From NCBI GenBank assembly GCA_017547805.1, contig JAFYOR010000064.1:88578-148177 (forward strand): a DNA stretch of 59,600 bases, read 5' to 3'. Below, piece after piece: positions 33,259-42,038 of the stretch. Position 1 is the stretch's first letter. The number at the start of each line of letters is the position of its first letter. The translations under genes were made by a program, and so were the position numbers. The notes under the pieces were generated by a model. The model had not been told where the DNA came from. It did no database searches and saw nothing but the letters and a program-made list of their open reading frames with translations. The stretch comes from Clostridia bacterium. Lineage in GTDB: Bacteria > Bacillota > Clostridia > Christensenellales > Aristaeellaceae.

Positions 33259-35048
33259 GTGATCGTCATATTGCCCGAGAGCGTGTTCAGGTGGATGGGC
33301 AGGGCGCAGGTGCCGAACCGATCCGGACCGAACTCGTTGATCAGCTTGCCGCTCATGGATTCAAACTCCACCACGAAGCCGCGCACGGAGGCGGGGAGGG
33401 AGAGCGTCAGGCCGCCGGAAATGGTATCGGCCTTGATCTTGCCGCCGGGCACGACGGTGCAGATCAGTTCCGTCTTGCCGGAAACGGCGTTGACGTCCCA
33501 TTCGTCGCAGGCGCCTTCGATGTGAAGCTTGCCGGAAACAACGTCGCAGCAGACCTTCTGACAGTCGCAGGAGACGAACACATTGCCGGAGACGGACTTG
33601 GCGGCAATATCGATGGCCAGCGCGCTGATCGTCACGCAGCCGGAAATCGTATTCACCTTCAGGTTGCGGGCGCGCACGCCGGTGTCCGGCTCGATGCGCA
33701 CGCTGCCGGAGGTCGTGGAGACACCCACATCGTCCACATCCACGCGGGAGAGGAAGACATCGCCGGAGGTCGTGGCGATGGCATAGTCCGCCGCGTAGCC
33801 GCGCGGCACGCGCACGGTGATCTTTCCGCCGTTCTTGCTGAAGACGGAGAAGAAGGTCTTGAAGACGTCCGGGTTCTTTCTGCGGATGACCAGCGCATGG
33901 TTGCTCATGCTGACGGCAGGTTCGCCCTCCGCGTTCTGCGCGGTCCAGTTGACGATGATTTCATCGCCGTCCGCCGGTTCAATCGCCACGTCGTCTGCAT
34001 CCAGCTTGATGTCCAGACGGCGAAGGCCGGCAACCGGGAAGCGCGCTTCGCGGCGCTGCGGATCGCGCTTGCCGTAGACGACGTCGTGCAGGGCTTCGCC
34101 TGCCTTGTCCGCGGCTTCCTCCGCCTGACGGCCAAGATCCTCAATCGCGTCTCCCGCCTCGCGCACGAGGCGCTCGGCTTCGCGGCTCATCTGTTCGACG
34201 TTTCTGGCGAAGGAGTCTTCATCGATTTCGCCGTCCGCGCCGACATAGCCGGCGGGTTCCGCCTGCACCGGCTCATCTTTGCCGGCGCTCTCTTCCTGCT
34301 CAATCATCTCTTCCATGGCGGCGCGCGCCTGCTCGACGGCGGCCTGTTCCGTTCTGCCGGCCTGTGCTTCCAGCGCGTCTGCCTGCGCATCCAGCGCGTC
34401 GGCGCCGTCCTTGTCGCCGATGGCGCGCTTAAGGCCTGCCTGCGCCCGCAGATCCTTGGCGTCCTCGCGCAGGTCTTCCGGCGTCTTGTCCGCGGGATAT
34501 CCGGCATCCTGTTCCGGCTGCGTTTTGTCAAGCATGTCGCCGGCGGCCTTCTGCGCTTCCTTGACGCCCTTTTCCACCGCGCGGCCGATGCCGCTGAGCA
34601 CGCCGCCGGTGGCGTCGTCCACCTGCTGCACGAGTTTCTTTGCCTGCGGCATGATGCTCTGTCCCCAGTCGCCCAGCATGGAAAAAGCCTTGTTAAGCGC
34701 GTCGCCAAGGTCAGTCTGGAGCGCTTCTTCCTGAGCTTCTTCTTGTGCTTCTTCCTGCGGCTCGTATTCGGCGTCCTGTACCTGGGCGTCGGCTGTCTCC
34801 TCTGCGGCGTCTTGCGCCGGCTGCGGCGAGGGGGCTTCGCCGTTCATTTCACGCAGCAGATCGCTGACGTCCTCAAGGGAGACGGCAACCTGAGCAAAGG
34901 CTTCTTCCTCCGTTTTTCCCTGAGCGAGCATATCTTCATAGCGCGCCTGCGCATTGGCCATCAGCTCATCGCGCAGGGCAAGGTTTTCCGCCGTCATCTT
35001 CATCTCCGCAAAGATGGCGTCAATCATGCTGCGAATGCGTTTATTCAT
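33249..35048 (-). CDS. DUF4097-type beta-repeat protein with long helical linker
   Basis: 599 residues. Residues ~1-70 are helical and resemble the DUF1700-type N-terminus that precedes such proteins (MAQGKTEEEAFAQVAVSLED pattern begins DMLAQGKTEEEAF). Residues ~75-290 are low-complexity, Ala/Glu/Asp-rich and helical. Residues ~300-599 are the DUF4097 repetitive beta domain (TTSGDVFLSRVDVDDVGV, TVSGNV-like turns). There is no signal peptide or membrane helix. It follows the PadR gene with only two bases between them. PadR-linked DUF4097 proteins are common in Firmicutes; their function is unknown. Confidence 0.85.
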   Translation of the reverse strand: MNKRIRSMIDAIFAEMKMTAENLALRDELMANAQARYEDMLAQGKTEEEAFAQVAVSLEDVSDLLREMNGEAPSPQPAQDAAEETADAQVQDAEYEPQEEAQEEAQEEALQTDLGDALNKAFSMLGDWGQSIMPQAKKLVQQVDDATGGVLSGIGRAVEKGVKEAQKAAGDMLDKTQPEQDAGYPADKTPEDLREDAKDLRAQAGLKRAIGDKDGADALDAQADALEAQAGRTEQAAVEQARAAMEEMIEQEESAGKDEPVQAEPAGYVGADGEIDEDSFARNVEQMSREAERLVREAGDAIEDLGRQAEEAADKAGEALHDVVYGKRDPQRREARFPVAGLRRLDIKLDADDVAIEPADGDEIIVNWTAQNAEGEPAVSMSNHALVIRRKNPDVFKTFFSVFSKNGGKITVRVPRGYAADYAIATTSGDVFLSRVDVDDVGVSTTSGSVRIEPDTGVRARNLKVNTISGCVTISALAIDIAAKSVSGNVFVSCDCQKVCCDVVSGKLHIEGACDEWDVNAVSGKTELICTVVPGGKIKADTISGGLTLSLPASVRGFVVEFESMSGKLINEFGPDRFGTCALPIHLNTLSGNMTITRL

Positions 35049-35050
35049 AT

Positions 35051-35386
35051 TCAGGCATCCTCCATTCCCAAGAGCTGACAGAGCATGGCGCTGTAGCGGA
35101 GCCAGTCTGCCTTGTTTTCTTCATATAGCTGTCTTCCGGCGTCGGTCAGATGGTAATAGCGTCTGCGCGCGCCGGCGTTTTCATTACCCCAGTAGGACTC
35201 AATCACGCCTGCGCTTTCCAGCCGGCGGAAGGTCGTATACAGGGTGGCTTCCTTTAGCTGAAGTTCCCCGCGGGTGATCTCCTGCACGTTTTTGCTGATG
35301 ACGTAACCGTAGCTGTCCTCACGGGCGAGCTGGGCCAGGATGATCGTGTCCGTATAACCGCGAAGGATATCCGATGAATTCAGCAT
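35051..35386 (-). CDS. PadR-family transcriptional regulator
   Basis: 111 residues starting MLNSSDILRGYTDTIILAQL. The PadR winged helix is clear: REDSYGYVISKNVQEI, LKEATLYTTFRRLESAGVIE and YWGNENAGARRRYYHLTDAG. The start follows GGAGGTGAT; upstream in-frame sequence to 35437 overlaps the promoter and is rejected. An inverted repeat over the -35 box is a likely autoregulatory operator. It probably controls the DUF4097 gene just downstream. Confidence 0.92.
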   Translation of the reverse strand: MLNSSDILRGYTDTIILAQLAREDSYGYVISKNVQEITRGELQLKEATLYTTFRRLESAGVIESYWGNENAGARRRYYHLTDAGRQLYEENKADWLRYSAMLCQLLGMEDA

Positions 35387-35408
35387 TTCATCACCTCCGA
35401 CAAGATAG

Positions 35409-35442
35409 AGTATAGCACAACATACCTCGCCTGTCAAGGTAT
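35409..35442 (-). promoter_or_regulatory. PadR operon promoter and operator
   Basis: On the minus strand TTGACA (35437-35432), 17-bp spacer, TATACT (35414-35409). ATACCT (35422-35427) and AGGTAT (35437-35442), 9-bp spacer, form an inverted repeat covering the -35, a likely PadR site. Confidence 0.8.
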
Positions 35443-35474
35443 CTCAAAATGCATATTTCTCCGATTTTGGAAGA

Positions 35475-35503
35475 TTGACGCGGGATGTTTCGTCATATAT
35501 AAT
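35475..35503 (+). promoter_or_regulatory. Promoter of large secreted protein gene
   Basis: TTGACG (35475-35480), 17-bp spacer, TATAAT (35498-35503), 45 nt before the start. Confidence 0.8.
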
Positions 35504-35547
35504 GGAATCAATCAATACCCTACGCGAGAAAACAGGGAGGGAAAACT

Positions 35548-37239
35548 ATGAAGAAGAATTTAAAGAGCCTTTTGGCGCTTGTGCTGTGCCTGCTGATGCT
35601 CTGCCCGGCGGCGCTTGCGCAGGACGGCTACAGGATTGGCCAGCCCACGGCGCAGATGCTGACCAAGGCGCTGATGACCGGCAAGATGCTCAATGCGTCC
35701 GTCAAGCTGGGGATGGATCTTGACCCGACGGTGCTGGGCATGAGCGAGGAGGACGCTGCGCTGCTGCCCATGGTGCAGAAAGTGCTTGCGCAGACGAAGA
35801 TCACGGGCGGCTTTGCGCTGCTTGATAACGGCGTGCGCGTGCAGCTGGCGGGCGAAGTGGTCAGCGAAGCGAGCGCCCAGTCCGTTGCCGTCACCGGCGC
35901 GGTGGATGTGACGCTTGACGGTCTGAGCATTGAAAGCAACCTGATTTCCGGACGCCGCGTCACCGTCAAGTGGGAAACCCTGCTTGCGCTGGCGGGTTTT
36001 GGCGCTGAGGAAATCAGCGCGTTTACCGAGGTGAAGAACATGCTCACCTCGATGACGCCGGAAGAGCTGGCTGCGATGGTGGAGCAGACGGTCGGCATGT
36101 ACGTTGCGCAGCTCCAGCCGGTGTTTGAGGCCCTTGCGGCGAGCGCGGAAACGTACGCGGCGATCGCCTCTGAATGGTTCCTCGCGCTGCCGATGGAACT
36201 GGCCGAGAATCTGAACGAGGAAGGCTATCCGCCCACCGCGATGCAGATTACCGTTGTTGTGACCGCAAAGGACCTGGGCAACCTGCTCAATCAGCTTGCC
36301 GATCAGGTGGATAAGGATGCTGCGCTGAAGCAGATTTTCCAGGTCATTCTCGCCGAGATGGGCGAACAGGCGACGGGAGACGAGCTGGCGGATGCGCTGC
36401 GCAGCGCGGCGGCGCAGATGACCGATACGTCTATGCCGGCAACGATCTTCCTTGGCATGGATGAGTATGGTCTTCCGCTGTATCTGGAGCTGGTGCTGAT
36501 GGATGGCGAGTCCGGCGAATACTTCTACGGCGGTCTGTTTGGCTATGAGGACGCTGCGGCGGGACATGTATTCTCCGCTGTTCTGGGCATTTATGATGCG
36601 AACGGCAACCCGATCGACGGCATTTATGCCGGCGGTACCTATCTGGCGGATCCGTCCGACGTCAACGTCTTCGATCTGAAGATCGCGGTGTCCGGAATGA
36701 CGGAAGGCGAAACGATTCTTGATATGGGCTATGATTACGTCATCGTGCGCGCTGCGGACAGCGATCTGCCGGCGTATGACGTGAAGAACGCGTTTAGCCT
36801 GTTTGTCAACGACGGATACGATACCACCGAGCTGACCGTCACGGGCGAAGGCCGCAACGGTCAGACGAAGATGGATGGCGAATTCGGCAACGGCAAGAGC
36901 GAGATGCAGCTGATCGAATACGGCAGCAAGATGGAAAGCACCGTGACGACGGACTTCATGCTGATGGACGTTGGCATGAATGAGCTCTCCGGACATTATC
37001 ATCTGACGGAGTCCATGCCGTATATGGGCGTCAACGCGCTTGACGTGGATACGTCCATCTATACCTCTTCCTACAATCCGGCCCTCTCTGCGGCACTCAC
37101 GGTCATCGAGCTGGAAACGATGTCCAACGACGACATGAATACGTTGATGGCGGAGATTGAAAACGTGCTGATGAATGAAAAACTGATTGAGCTGATGCAG
37201 GTGCTGCCGACCGACGTGGTCCAGATGCTTGCACAGTAA
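35548..37239 (+). CDS. Large secreted protein, unknown function
   Basis: 563 residues. Signal peptide MKKNLKSLLALVLCLLMLCP with likely cleavage after ALA (~24); a cysteine in the hydrophobic core is not in a lipobox. The mature part is acidic, mostly beta-strand with a helical middle (~150-260), and has repeated Asp/Thr-Gly strand patterns near the end. No catalytic motif was recognised. ATG follows GGGAGGG. It has its own promoter and strong terminator, so it is monocistronic. It may belong to a lineage-specific family of exported proteins. Confidence 0.8.
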   Translation: MKKNLKSLLALVLCLLMLCPAALAQDGYRIGQPTAQMLTKALMTGKMLNASVKLGMDLDPTVLGMSEEDAALLPMVQKVLAQTKITGGFALLDNGVRVQLAGEVVSEASAQSVAVTGAVDVTLDGLSIESNLISGRRVTVKWETLLALAGFGAEEISAFTEVKNMLTSMTPEELAAMVEQTVGMYVAQLQPVFEALAASAETYAAIASEWFLALPMELAENLNEEGYPPTAMQITVVVTAKDLGNLLNQLADQVDKDAALKQIFQVILAEMGEQATGDELADALRSAAAQMTDTSMPATIFLGMDEYGLPLYLELVLMDGESGEYFYGGLFGYEDAAAGHVFSAVLGIYDANGNPIDGIYAGGTYLADPSDVNVFDLKIAVSGMTEGETILDMGYDYVIVRAADSDLPAYDVKNAFSLFVNDGYDTTELTVTGEGRNGQTKMDGEFGNGKSEMQLIEYGSKMESTVTTDFMLMDVGMNELSGHYHLTESMPYMGVNALDVDTSIYTSSYNPALSAALTVIELETMSNDDMNTLMAEIENVLMNEKLIELMQVLPTDVVQMLAQ

Positions 37240-37250
37240 CACACACAGAG

Positions 37251-37281
37251 CGCTGCGCAGCCAAGGCTGCGCAGCGTCTTT
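37251..37281 (+). terminator. Terminator of large secreted protein gene
   Basis: CGCTGCGCAGCC-AA-GGCTGCGCAGCG followed by TCTTTTT. Confidence 0.92.
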
Positions 37282-37350
37282 TTGATGTTCGGAAGTGGTA
37301 GCGGGTACAGCCCGCCTCCGGCTTTGTAGGGAGCCTCCGCAAAACCTTCG

Positions 37351-37421
37351 GCCGCGTGCGCAGAAGAAAGATAGATCGCGGAGTGTTTCGGATGTGGGTG
37401 CGGGCACAGCCCGCTTTTTTG
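37351..37421 (+). repeat. R2 terminator-type repeat, single copy
   Basis: Starts GCCGCGTGCGCAGAAGAAA and ends GTTTCGGATGTGGG then GCGGGCACAGCCCGC hairpin and TTTTTT. It closely matches the tandem units at 57584-57878. It sits between a terminator and the GH51 gene; a TATAAT at 37446-37451 with a poor -35 may drive GH51. Confidence 0.75.
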
Positions 37422-37514
37422 CTTCCATTTCAGGTGGGTTTTGATTATAATGGAATCAGCATGATTCCGTATCTTTCCAATGGATTCCAACCACAGCGTC
37501 AGGAGGACAAGGCC

Positions 37515-38987
37515 ATGGCCAGAATCATCGTCAATACCGCCCGCTCCAAGGGCACGATCAACCGCAACATTTACGGTCATTTTGCCGAGCATCTTGGCCG
37601 CTGCATTTACGGCGGCCTGTATGCGGGTGAAAACAGCGATATTCCCAACGTGAACGGCATGCGCGCGGACGTGGTTCAGGCGCTGAAAAACATCGCCATT
37701 CCCGTGCTGCGCTGGCCGGGCGGCTGCTTCGCCGATACCTATCACTGGATGGACGGCATCGGTCCCAAACAGGAGCGCAAGACCATCGTCAATACCCACT
37801 GGGGCGGCGTCACGGAGGATAACTCCTTTGGCACGCACGAGTTCATGGAGCTGTGCCGCCAGCTGGGCTGCGATGCCTACATCTCCGGCAACGTGGGATC
37901 CGGTACCGTACAGGAGCTGAGCGACTGGATTGAATACTGCAACATGGGCGGCATTTCTCCCATGTCTGCCCTGCGCAGGAAGAACGGGCAGGACGAGCCG
38001 TGGAACATCCCCTACTGGGGACTGGGCAACGAGGCGTGGGGCTGCGGCGGCAACATGCGCGCGCAGTACTACGCGGACGAGTGCCGCAAGTTTGCCACCT
38101 ATATGCGCAGCTACGCGCCCGGACAGAAGATGGTGCGCATCGCCTGCGGCGCGAACACGGCGGACTACCACTGGACGAAGACGGTCGTTGAAAACGCACG
38201 CGACCAGATCGACGCCATCAGCCTGCATTACTACACCGTGCCCGGCACGTGGGAGGATAAGAACGCCGCGACGGAATTCACCAGCGGGGATTACTATCAG
38301 ACCCTTGCCCGCACGCTGTTCATGGATGAGCTGATCGAAAACCACAGCCGCATCATCCGCCAATACGCCCGCGGGAAGAAGATCGGGCTGGTCGTGGACG
38401 AGTGGGGCACGTGGTTTAAGGTGGAGCCCGGCACGAATCCCGGCTTCCTCTATCAGCAGAACACCATGCGCGATGCGCTCGTTGCCAGCCTGAACCTCAA
38501 CATCTTCAATAACCACTGCGACAGCGTGATCATGGCCAACATCGCCCAGACGGTCAATGTCCTGCAGTCGATGATCCTCACCGAGGGTGCGCGGATGGTG
38601 CTCACGCCCACATACCACGTCTTTGAGATGTACAAGGGGCATCAGGACGCGCAGCAGCTGGAGTGCTATGCGCAGACGGCGATGATCGGCGAAGGCGGCG
38701 AATCCGTGCCGCAGCTGCATGCCAGCGCCAGCCGCGCTGCGGACGGCAGCATCCTTGTGACCATCGCCAACACCAGCCTGACGGATGATTGCCCGATCCA
38801 GTGCTTTATCGACGTGCCGCAGACGGCGAAGGCGACTGCCCGCGTGCTCTGCGGCGACGCGCACGCGCATAATACGTTTGACGCGCCGGATACCGTCGCG
38901 CCGGCAGCGCTGGAGGTGTTGCTTGAAAATGGCGAGCTCAGGGCGGCTTTGCCGCCGTGCAGCGTGGCGGCGTTTACCATCCGCTGA
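37515..38987 (+). CDS. abfA: Alpha-L-arabinofuranosidase, glycoside hydrolase family 51
   Basis: 490 residues, typical for GH51. NIYGHFAEHLGRCIYGGLY opens the barrel; the acid/base is Glu173 in GLGNEAWGCGG and the nucleophile Glu296 in VVDEWGTWF. A C-terminal beta domain follows. No signal peptide is present, so it releases arabinose from imported arabino-oligosaccharides in the cytosol. The start at 37515 follows AGGAGG with 8-nt spacing; in-frame sequence upstream to 37356 runs through the R2 repeat and is rejected. The DUF6171-like gene follows after 2 nt. Confidence 0.96.
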   Translation: MARIIVNTARSKGTINRNIYGHFAEHLGRCIYGGLYAGENSDIPNVNGMRADVVQALKNIAIPVLRWPGGCFADTYHWMDGIGPKQERKTIVNTHWGGVTEDNSFGTHEFMELCRQLGCDAYISGNVGSGTVQELSDWIEYCNMGGISPMSALRRKNGQDEPWNIPYWGLGNEAWGCGGNMRAQYYADECRKFATYMRSYAPGQKMVRIACGANTADYHWTKTVVENARDQIDAISLHYYTVPGTWEDKNAATEFTSGDYYQTLARTLFMDELIENHSRIIRQYARGKKIGLVVDEWGTWFKVEPGTNPGFLYQQNTMRDALVASLNLNIFNNHCDSVIMANIAQTVNVLQSMILTEGARMVLTPTYHVFEMYKGHQDAQQLECYAQTAMIGEGGESVPQLHASASRAADGSILVTIANTSLTDDCPIQCFIDVPQTAKATARVLCGDAHAHNTFDAPDTVAPAALEVLLENGELRAALPPCSVAAFTIR

Positions 38988-38989
38988 TT

Positions 38990-39256
38990 ATGGAGACGAC
39001 CAATCCCACGCGCTGCCGCGCGTGCCTGCTGCGCGATGCGTTCAGCGCGGAGGAATATGAAAAAACCGTGCTGCGCATGTGGGAAAGCCTTTCGCCCGAC
39101 GTGCGCGCGGACGAGACGCTGTATGAAGCGCGGCTGGCGCGGTGCACCGCCTGCGCGCATCTGCAGGGCGGCACCTGCATGCAGTGCGGGTGTCTGGTGG
39201 AGATCCGCGCCATGCGCACGGACAGCCGCTGCCCGCTGCCCGAAGGACGCTGGTAA
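38990..39256 (+). CDS. DUF6171-like cysteine-rich protein
   Basis: 88 residues. Cysteine pattern: TRCRACLLRDAF near the start, then CTACAHLQGGTCMQCGCLVE and CPLPEGRW at the end, like the DUF6171 zinc-ribbon family of Clostridia. The ATG at 38990 begins right after the GH51 stop with a poor ribosome site, so it is probably translated by coupling. The function is unknown; metal binding is inferred from the cysteines. Confidence 0.72.
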   Translation: METTNPTRCRACLLRDAFSAEEYEKTVLRMWESLSPDVRADETLYEARLARCTACAHLQGGTCMQCGCLVEIRAMRTDSRCPLPEGRW

Positions 39257-39294
39257 CGGGCGGAGTAATGAATTCACGATCGGAGGATGCTGGC

Positions 39295-40104
39295 ATGAGA
39301 AAATGGGTGTTGGCGCTGCTTATGTGCGTGCTTTGCTGCAGCGTTGCGCTCGGCGAGGCGCCGGACTATCGGGACGGCGTGTACCGCGGGTTTTATTACG
39401 AGGACGGCATGGAACAGGTCGCCGTGCAGTTTGAGCTCAAGGACGGTATGTTCAAGTCTCTCGTCCTGCGCAAGCTGAAAAACAGCCAGGGCAGCTTCAT
39501 GGATGAAGAGGCGGCGGCGTGGCAAAAGCGCGCGCTCACGCATTTTACCGTGCTGTGCAATTACCTCGTCGGCAAGGAGGTCGGTGCGATAGAGGAGCTC
39601 TATGCGCCGCAGGAGATCCTCAGTCAGGCGGGGATTGAAATGTCTGAACATATTCATTACGCTAAGCTGATTTCCGCGCTCTTTGACGCGCTCAGCCACC
39701 ATCCCTATAAATTGGTGGATACCTCCAAGCTGCCGGAGGCGGAGCCTTATCCCGACGGCGTATACGTCGGGCGATACAGCGACGACGACGGCGAGCAGGT
39801 GGTGCTGGATTTCACGGTCAGGGATAACGCCATCACGCAGATCGCCTACCGCAAGCTGGCGTATAAGGGGATTGATTACCTGAGCGAAGAGGCCGACGAG
39901 GCCGTCCGGCAGATTGCGGGACAGTTTCAGCAGCTGATCGATTATCTGGAGGGCAAGACGCTTTCCGCCGTGAACGACCTGTATCAGCCGGAAAACATCG
40001 CTGATGATACGGATGCTTTCTCCGCGGCGACGCTGCGCACGCCCAAAATCATTTCCGCTGTGTGGGAAGGGCTGAACAAGAACGCATACAGCACCGTGGA
40101 ATGA
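39295..40104 (+). CDS. Secreted protein with two FMN-bind-like domains (paralogue)
   Basis: 269 residues: signal peptide MRKWVLALLMCVLCCSVALG, then two similar units beginning DGVYRGFYYEDGMEQVAVQF and DGVYVGRYSDDDGEQ. The first has lost the S-G-A-T-like motif (EMSEHIHYAKLIS); the second has AFSAATLRTPKII. It resembles the protein encoded at 20506-21309 over its whole length. The start follows GGAGGATG. The motif loss makes covalent flavin binding doubtful here. It lies upstream of a NUDIX gene. Confidence 0.72.
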   Translation: MRKWVLALLMCVLCCSVALGEAPDYRDGVYRGFYYEDGMEQVAVQFELKDGMFKSLVLRKLKNSQGSFMDEEAAAWQKRALTHFTVLCNYLVGKEVGAIEELYAPQEILSQAGIEMSEHIHYAKLISALFDALSHHPYKLVDTSKLPEAEPYPDGVYVGRYSDDDGEQVVLDFTVRDNAITQIAYRKLAYKGIDYLSEEADEAVRQIAGQFQQLIDYLEGKTLSAVNDLYQPENIADDTDAFSAATLRTPKIISAVWEGLNKNAYSTVE

Positions 40105-40153
40105 CGCGGGATGCCCCGTACGGGCGGGATCAAAGCGAAAAGAAGGGATAACG

Positions 40154-40741
40154 ATGAAAAAGCCGAACATTCAGGACCTTCCGGCATGGGCGCGTCCGCT
40201 TTGGGAATATGTGCCGGGCGATGCGCGCGAGGAAGCGGAGCAAAGCGAGATGCTGGAGATGATCGCGCTGCTGGGGGACCGCATCCTGCGGCGGGAATGC
40301 GGCTTTGCGCATATGACGGCGTCTGCCATCATCGTCAGTCCGGACAGAAGCAGGACGCTGATGGCGTTCCATAGGATTTACAACAGCTGGGCGTGGACGG
40401 GCGGTCATGCGGACGGCGAAAAGGATTTCGAAGCCATCGCCAGAAGGGAAGCGCAGGAGGAAACCGGCATCACCGGGCTGCGCCGTCTGGGCGCGGGCAT
40501 TGCGTCGCTGGAGATTCTGCCGGTCTGGGCGCATGTCAAGCGCGGCAGACAGGTGGGCACGCATCTGCATCTGAATGCGACATATCTATTTGAAGCCGAC
40601 GATACGCTGCCCCTGCGCATGGCGCAGGATGAAAACAGCGCGGTCGGCTGGATTGCGGTGCGCGAGCTTGAAGAGAAGGTGAGCGAACCGCCGATGCTGC
40701 CGATCTACAGAAAATTGCTGAAAAGAGCGAACATTTGTTAA
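40154..40741 (+). CDS. NUDIX hydrolase
   Basis: 195 residues. The Nudix box is complete: GGHADGEKDFEAIARREAQE followed by ETGI (about residues 79-102), giving G-x5-E-x7-R-E-x2-E-E-x-G-I. It would hydrolyse a nucleoside diphosphate derivative in the cytosol; the substrate is unknown. It starts after AGAAGGGAT, 49 nt after the FMN-bind-like gene. Length and fold are ordinary for Firmicute members with an N-terminal helical extension. Confidence 0.92.
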   Translation: MKKPNIQDLPAWARPLWEYVPGDAREEAEQSEMLEMIALLGDRILRRECGFAHMTASAIIVSPDRSRTLMAFHRIYNSWAWTGGHADGEKDFEAIARREAQEETGITGLRRLGAGIASLEILPVWAHVKRGRQVGTHLHLNATYLFEADDTLPLRMAQDENSAVGWIAVRELEEKVSEPPMLPIYRKLLKRANIC

Positions 40742-40768
40742 ATACATACAATAAATATCCGAATTTGC

Positions 40769-40797
40769 TTGAGTGATTTGAACGAATGGGGTATACT
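40769..40797 (+). promoter_or_regulatory. Promoter of hpf
   Basis: TTGAGT (40769-40774), 17-bp spacer, TATACT (40792-40797), 93 nt before the start. Confidence 0.75.
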
Positions 40798-40890
40798 GCC
40801 CATACAGAAAGGAGAAAAAGACATATCAGGAAGCGCATGAGGCGTTTCCACAAAGTTCCCAGGCGATTCCCACATAAAGGAGGCCGGTAT

Positions 40891-41433
40891 ATGATTATTC
40901 GTTTCGTGCTCAAAGACGCCCGCGTTCCCCAGTCCATTCAGGATACGATGATGAAGCGCGTACACCAGCGCATGGATGCATACTTCAAGGATGAGGCAGA
41001 GGACGCGACGGTCATTACCGTGCGCGTCTCGCAGCAGAAGAGTATGTTCAAGGTCGAAATGACCATGCCGTATATGGGCCACACGCTTCGCACGGAGAAT
41101 CAGGAGCGGGAGATTTCCCTGCCCGCGCTTGATAAGGGCATCGACATTCTCGAGCGCCAGATGAAGAAGCTGCGCACGCGCCTTTCCCGCGACAAGCGCA
41201 GAAAGCCGACCATTGATGAAGCGGCTGTGATCCCGGAAATTGAAGAGGAAGAAGAGAAGATCATCCGTAGCAAGCGCTACGCAGCCAAGCCGATGAGCGT
41301 GGAAGACGCGATTCTTGAAATGGACATGCTGGAGCATGCGTTCTACATGTTCATCAACATCGAAAGCGATCTCCCGGCTACGGTGTATCGCCGCAAGGAC
41401 GGCGGATGCGGCCTGATCGAGCTGGAAACTTGA
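40891..41433 (+). CDS. hpf: Long ribosome hibernation-promoting factor
   Basis: 180 residues. The N-terminal ~100 residues form the HPF ribosome-binding domain (ATVITVRVSQQKSMFKVEM, PALDKGIDILERQMKKLRTR) and the C-terminal ~55 residues the dimerisation domain (SVEDAILEMDMLEHAFYMF, GGCGLIEL), the long type that pairs 70S ribosomes into 100S dimers. It starts at 40891 after AAAGGAGG. It appears monocistronic. Its own leader of ~93 nt is unassigned. Confidence 0.95.
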   Translation: MIIRFVLKDARVPQSIQDTMMKRVHQRMDAYFKDEAEDATVITVRVSQQKSMFKVEMTMPYMGHTLRTENQEREISLPALDKGIDILERQMKKLRTRLSRDKRRKPTIDEAAVIPEIEEEEEKIIRSKRYAAKPMSVEDAILEMDMLEHAFYMFINIESDLPATVYRRKDGGCGLIELET

Positions 41434-41458
41434 CAAGCCGGAGCTTCTCTTATAAAAT
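41430..41458 (+). promoter_or_regulatory. Promoter overlapping hpf stop codon
   Basis: TTGACA (41430-41435), 17-bp spacer, TAAAAT (41453-41458). It drives the small membrane protein gene at 41542. Confidence 0.8.
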
Positions 41459-41541
41459 AGATGAACAGCGGAATGCCTCCACGTAAAGGGTAGTTCCGAC
41501 GCGATACACGCCCGGCAGGGCGAAGAGAAAGGGTGAGTCCG

Positions 41542-41910
41542 ATGAACCACATATCCAAGATCGCAATCGCGATTATTGCGGTTGCGCTGGTCGTTGTCAT
41601 CGGTTTGATTATTTTGAACGCCAGCAGCAGAACACAGGACATTCAGCCGACGCCTGAACCCACGGTACAGGCGACTGCAGAGCCGACGCAGGAACCCACC
41701 GCGCAGCCGACCAAGGCCCCCGAAGAAGAGGCGCAGGATGAAGCGCAAACGAATGGTGAAATGTACGAGGGTGCGCTTGCAGGACTGACGGAAGAGGAAA
41801 TCGGCAAGCTTGCGATGGCGGAAGAACACAGCTCAAGCGGCGAGACCGGCGAGGAAAACGCCGAAGAGGAAGGCACAATGGATGAAAGCGTCGCCGGCGT
41901 CGCGGATTGA
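41542..41910 (+). CDS. Small membrane protein with acidic Pro/Thr/Glu tail
   Basis: 122 residues: short N-terminus, one membrane helix (IAIAIIAVALVVVIGLIILN, ~8-28), then a Pro/Thr/Glu-rich tail (PTPEPTVQATAEPTQEPTAQ) and a very acidic C-terminus. The layout suggests an outward-facing linker or stalk. It starts after AAAGGGTGAG. No family was recognised. It has its own promoter and terminator. Confidence 0.72.
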   Translation: MNHISKIAIAIIAVALVVVIGLIILNASSRTQDIQPTPEPTVQATAEPTQEPTAQPTKAPEEEAQDEAQTNGEMYEGALAGLTEEEIGKLAMAEEHSSSGETGEENAEEEGTMDESVAGVAD

Positions 41911-42004
41911 TCGGATGACAGCCCGGATTACGAAAACGTGCCTCAGGGGAAATCCCCTGCAACGCATGCAGATGCGTGCGCGATGGAAATTTATGTATAG
42001 CGAC

Positions 42005-42038
42005 CGGAGCTGACGGGAAGCCGTCAGCTCCGTTTTTT
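42005..42038 (+). terminator. Terminator of small membrane protein gene
   Basis: CGGAGCTGACGG-GAAG-CCGTCAGCTCCG followed by TTTTTT. Downstream, 42083-42121 holds a diverged R2-like fragment; the rest of 41911-42261 is the tRNA operon promoter region. Confidence 0.93.
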
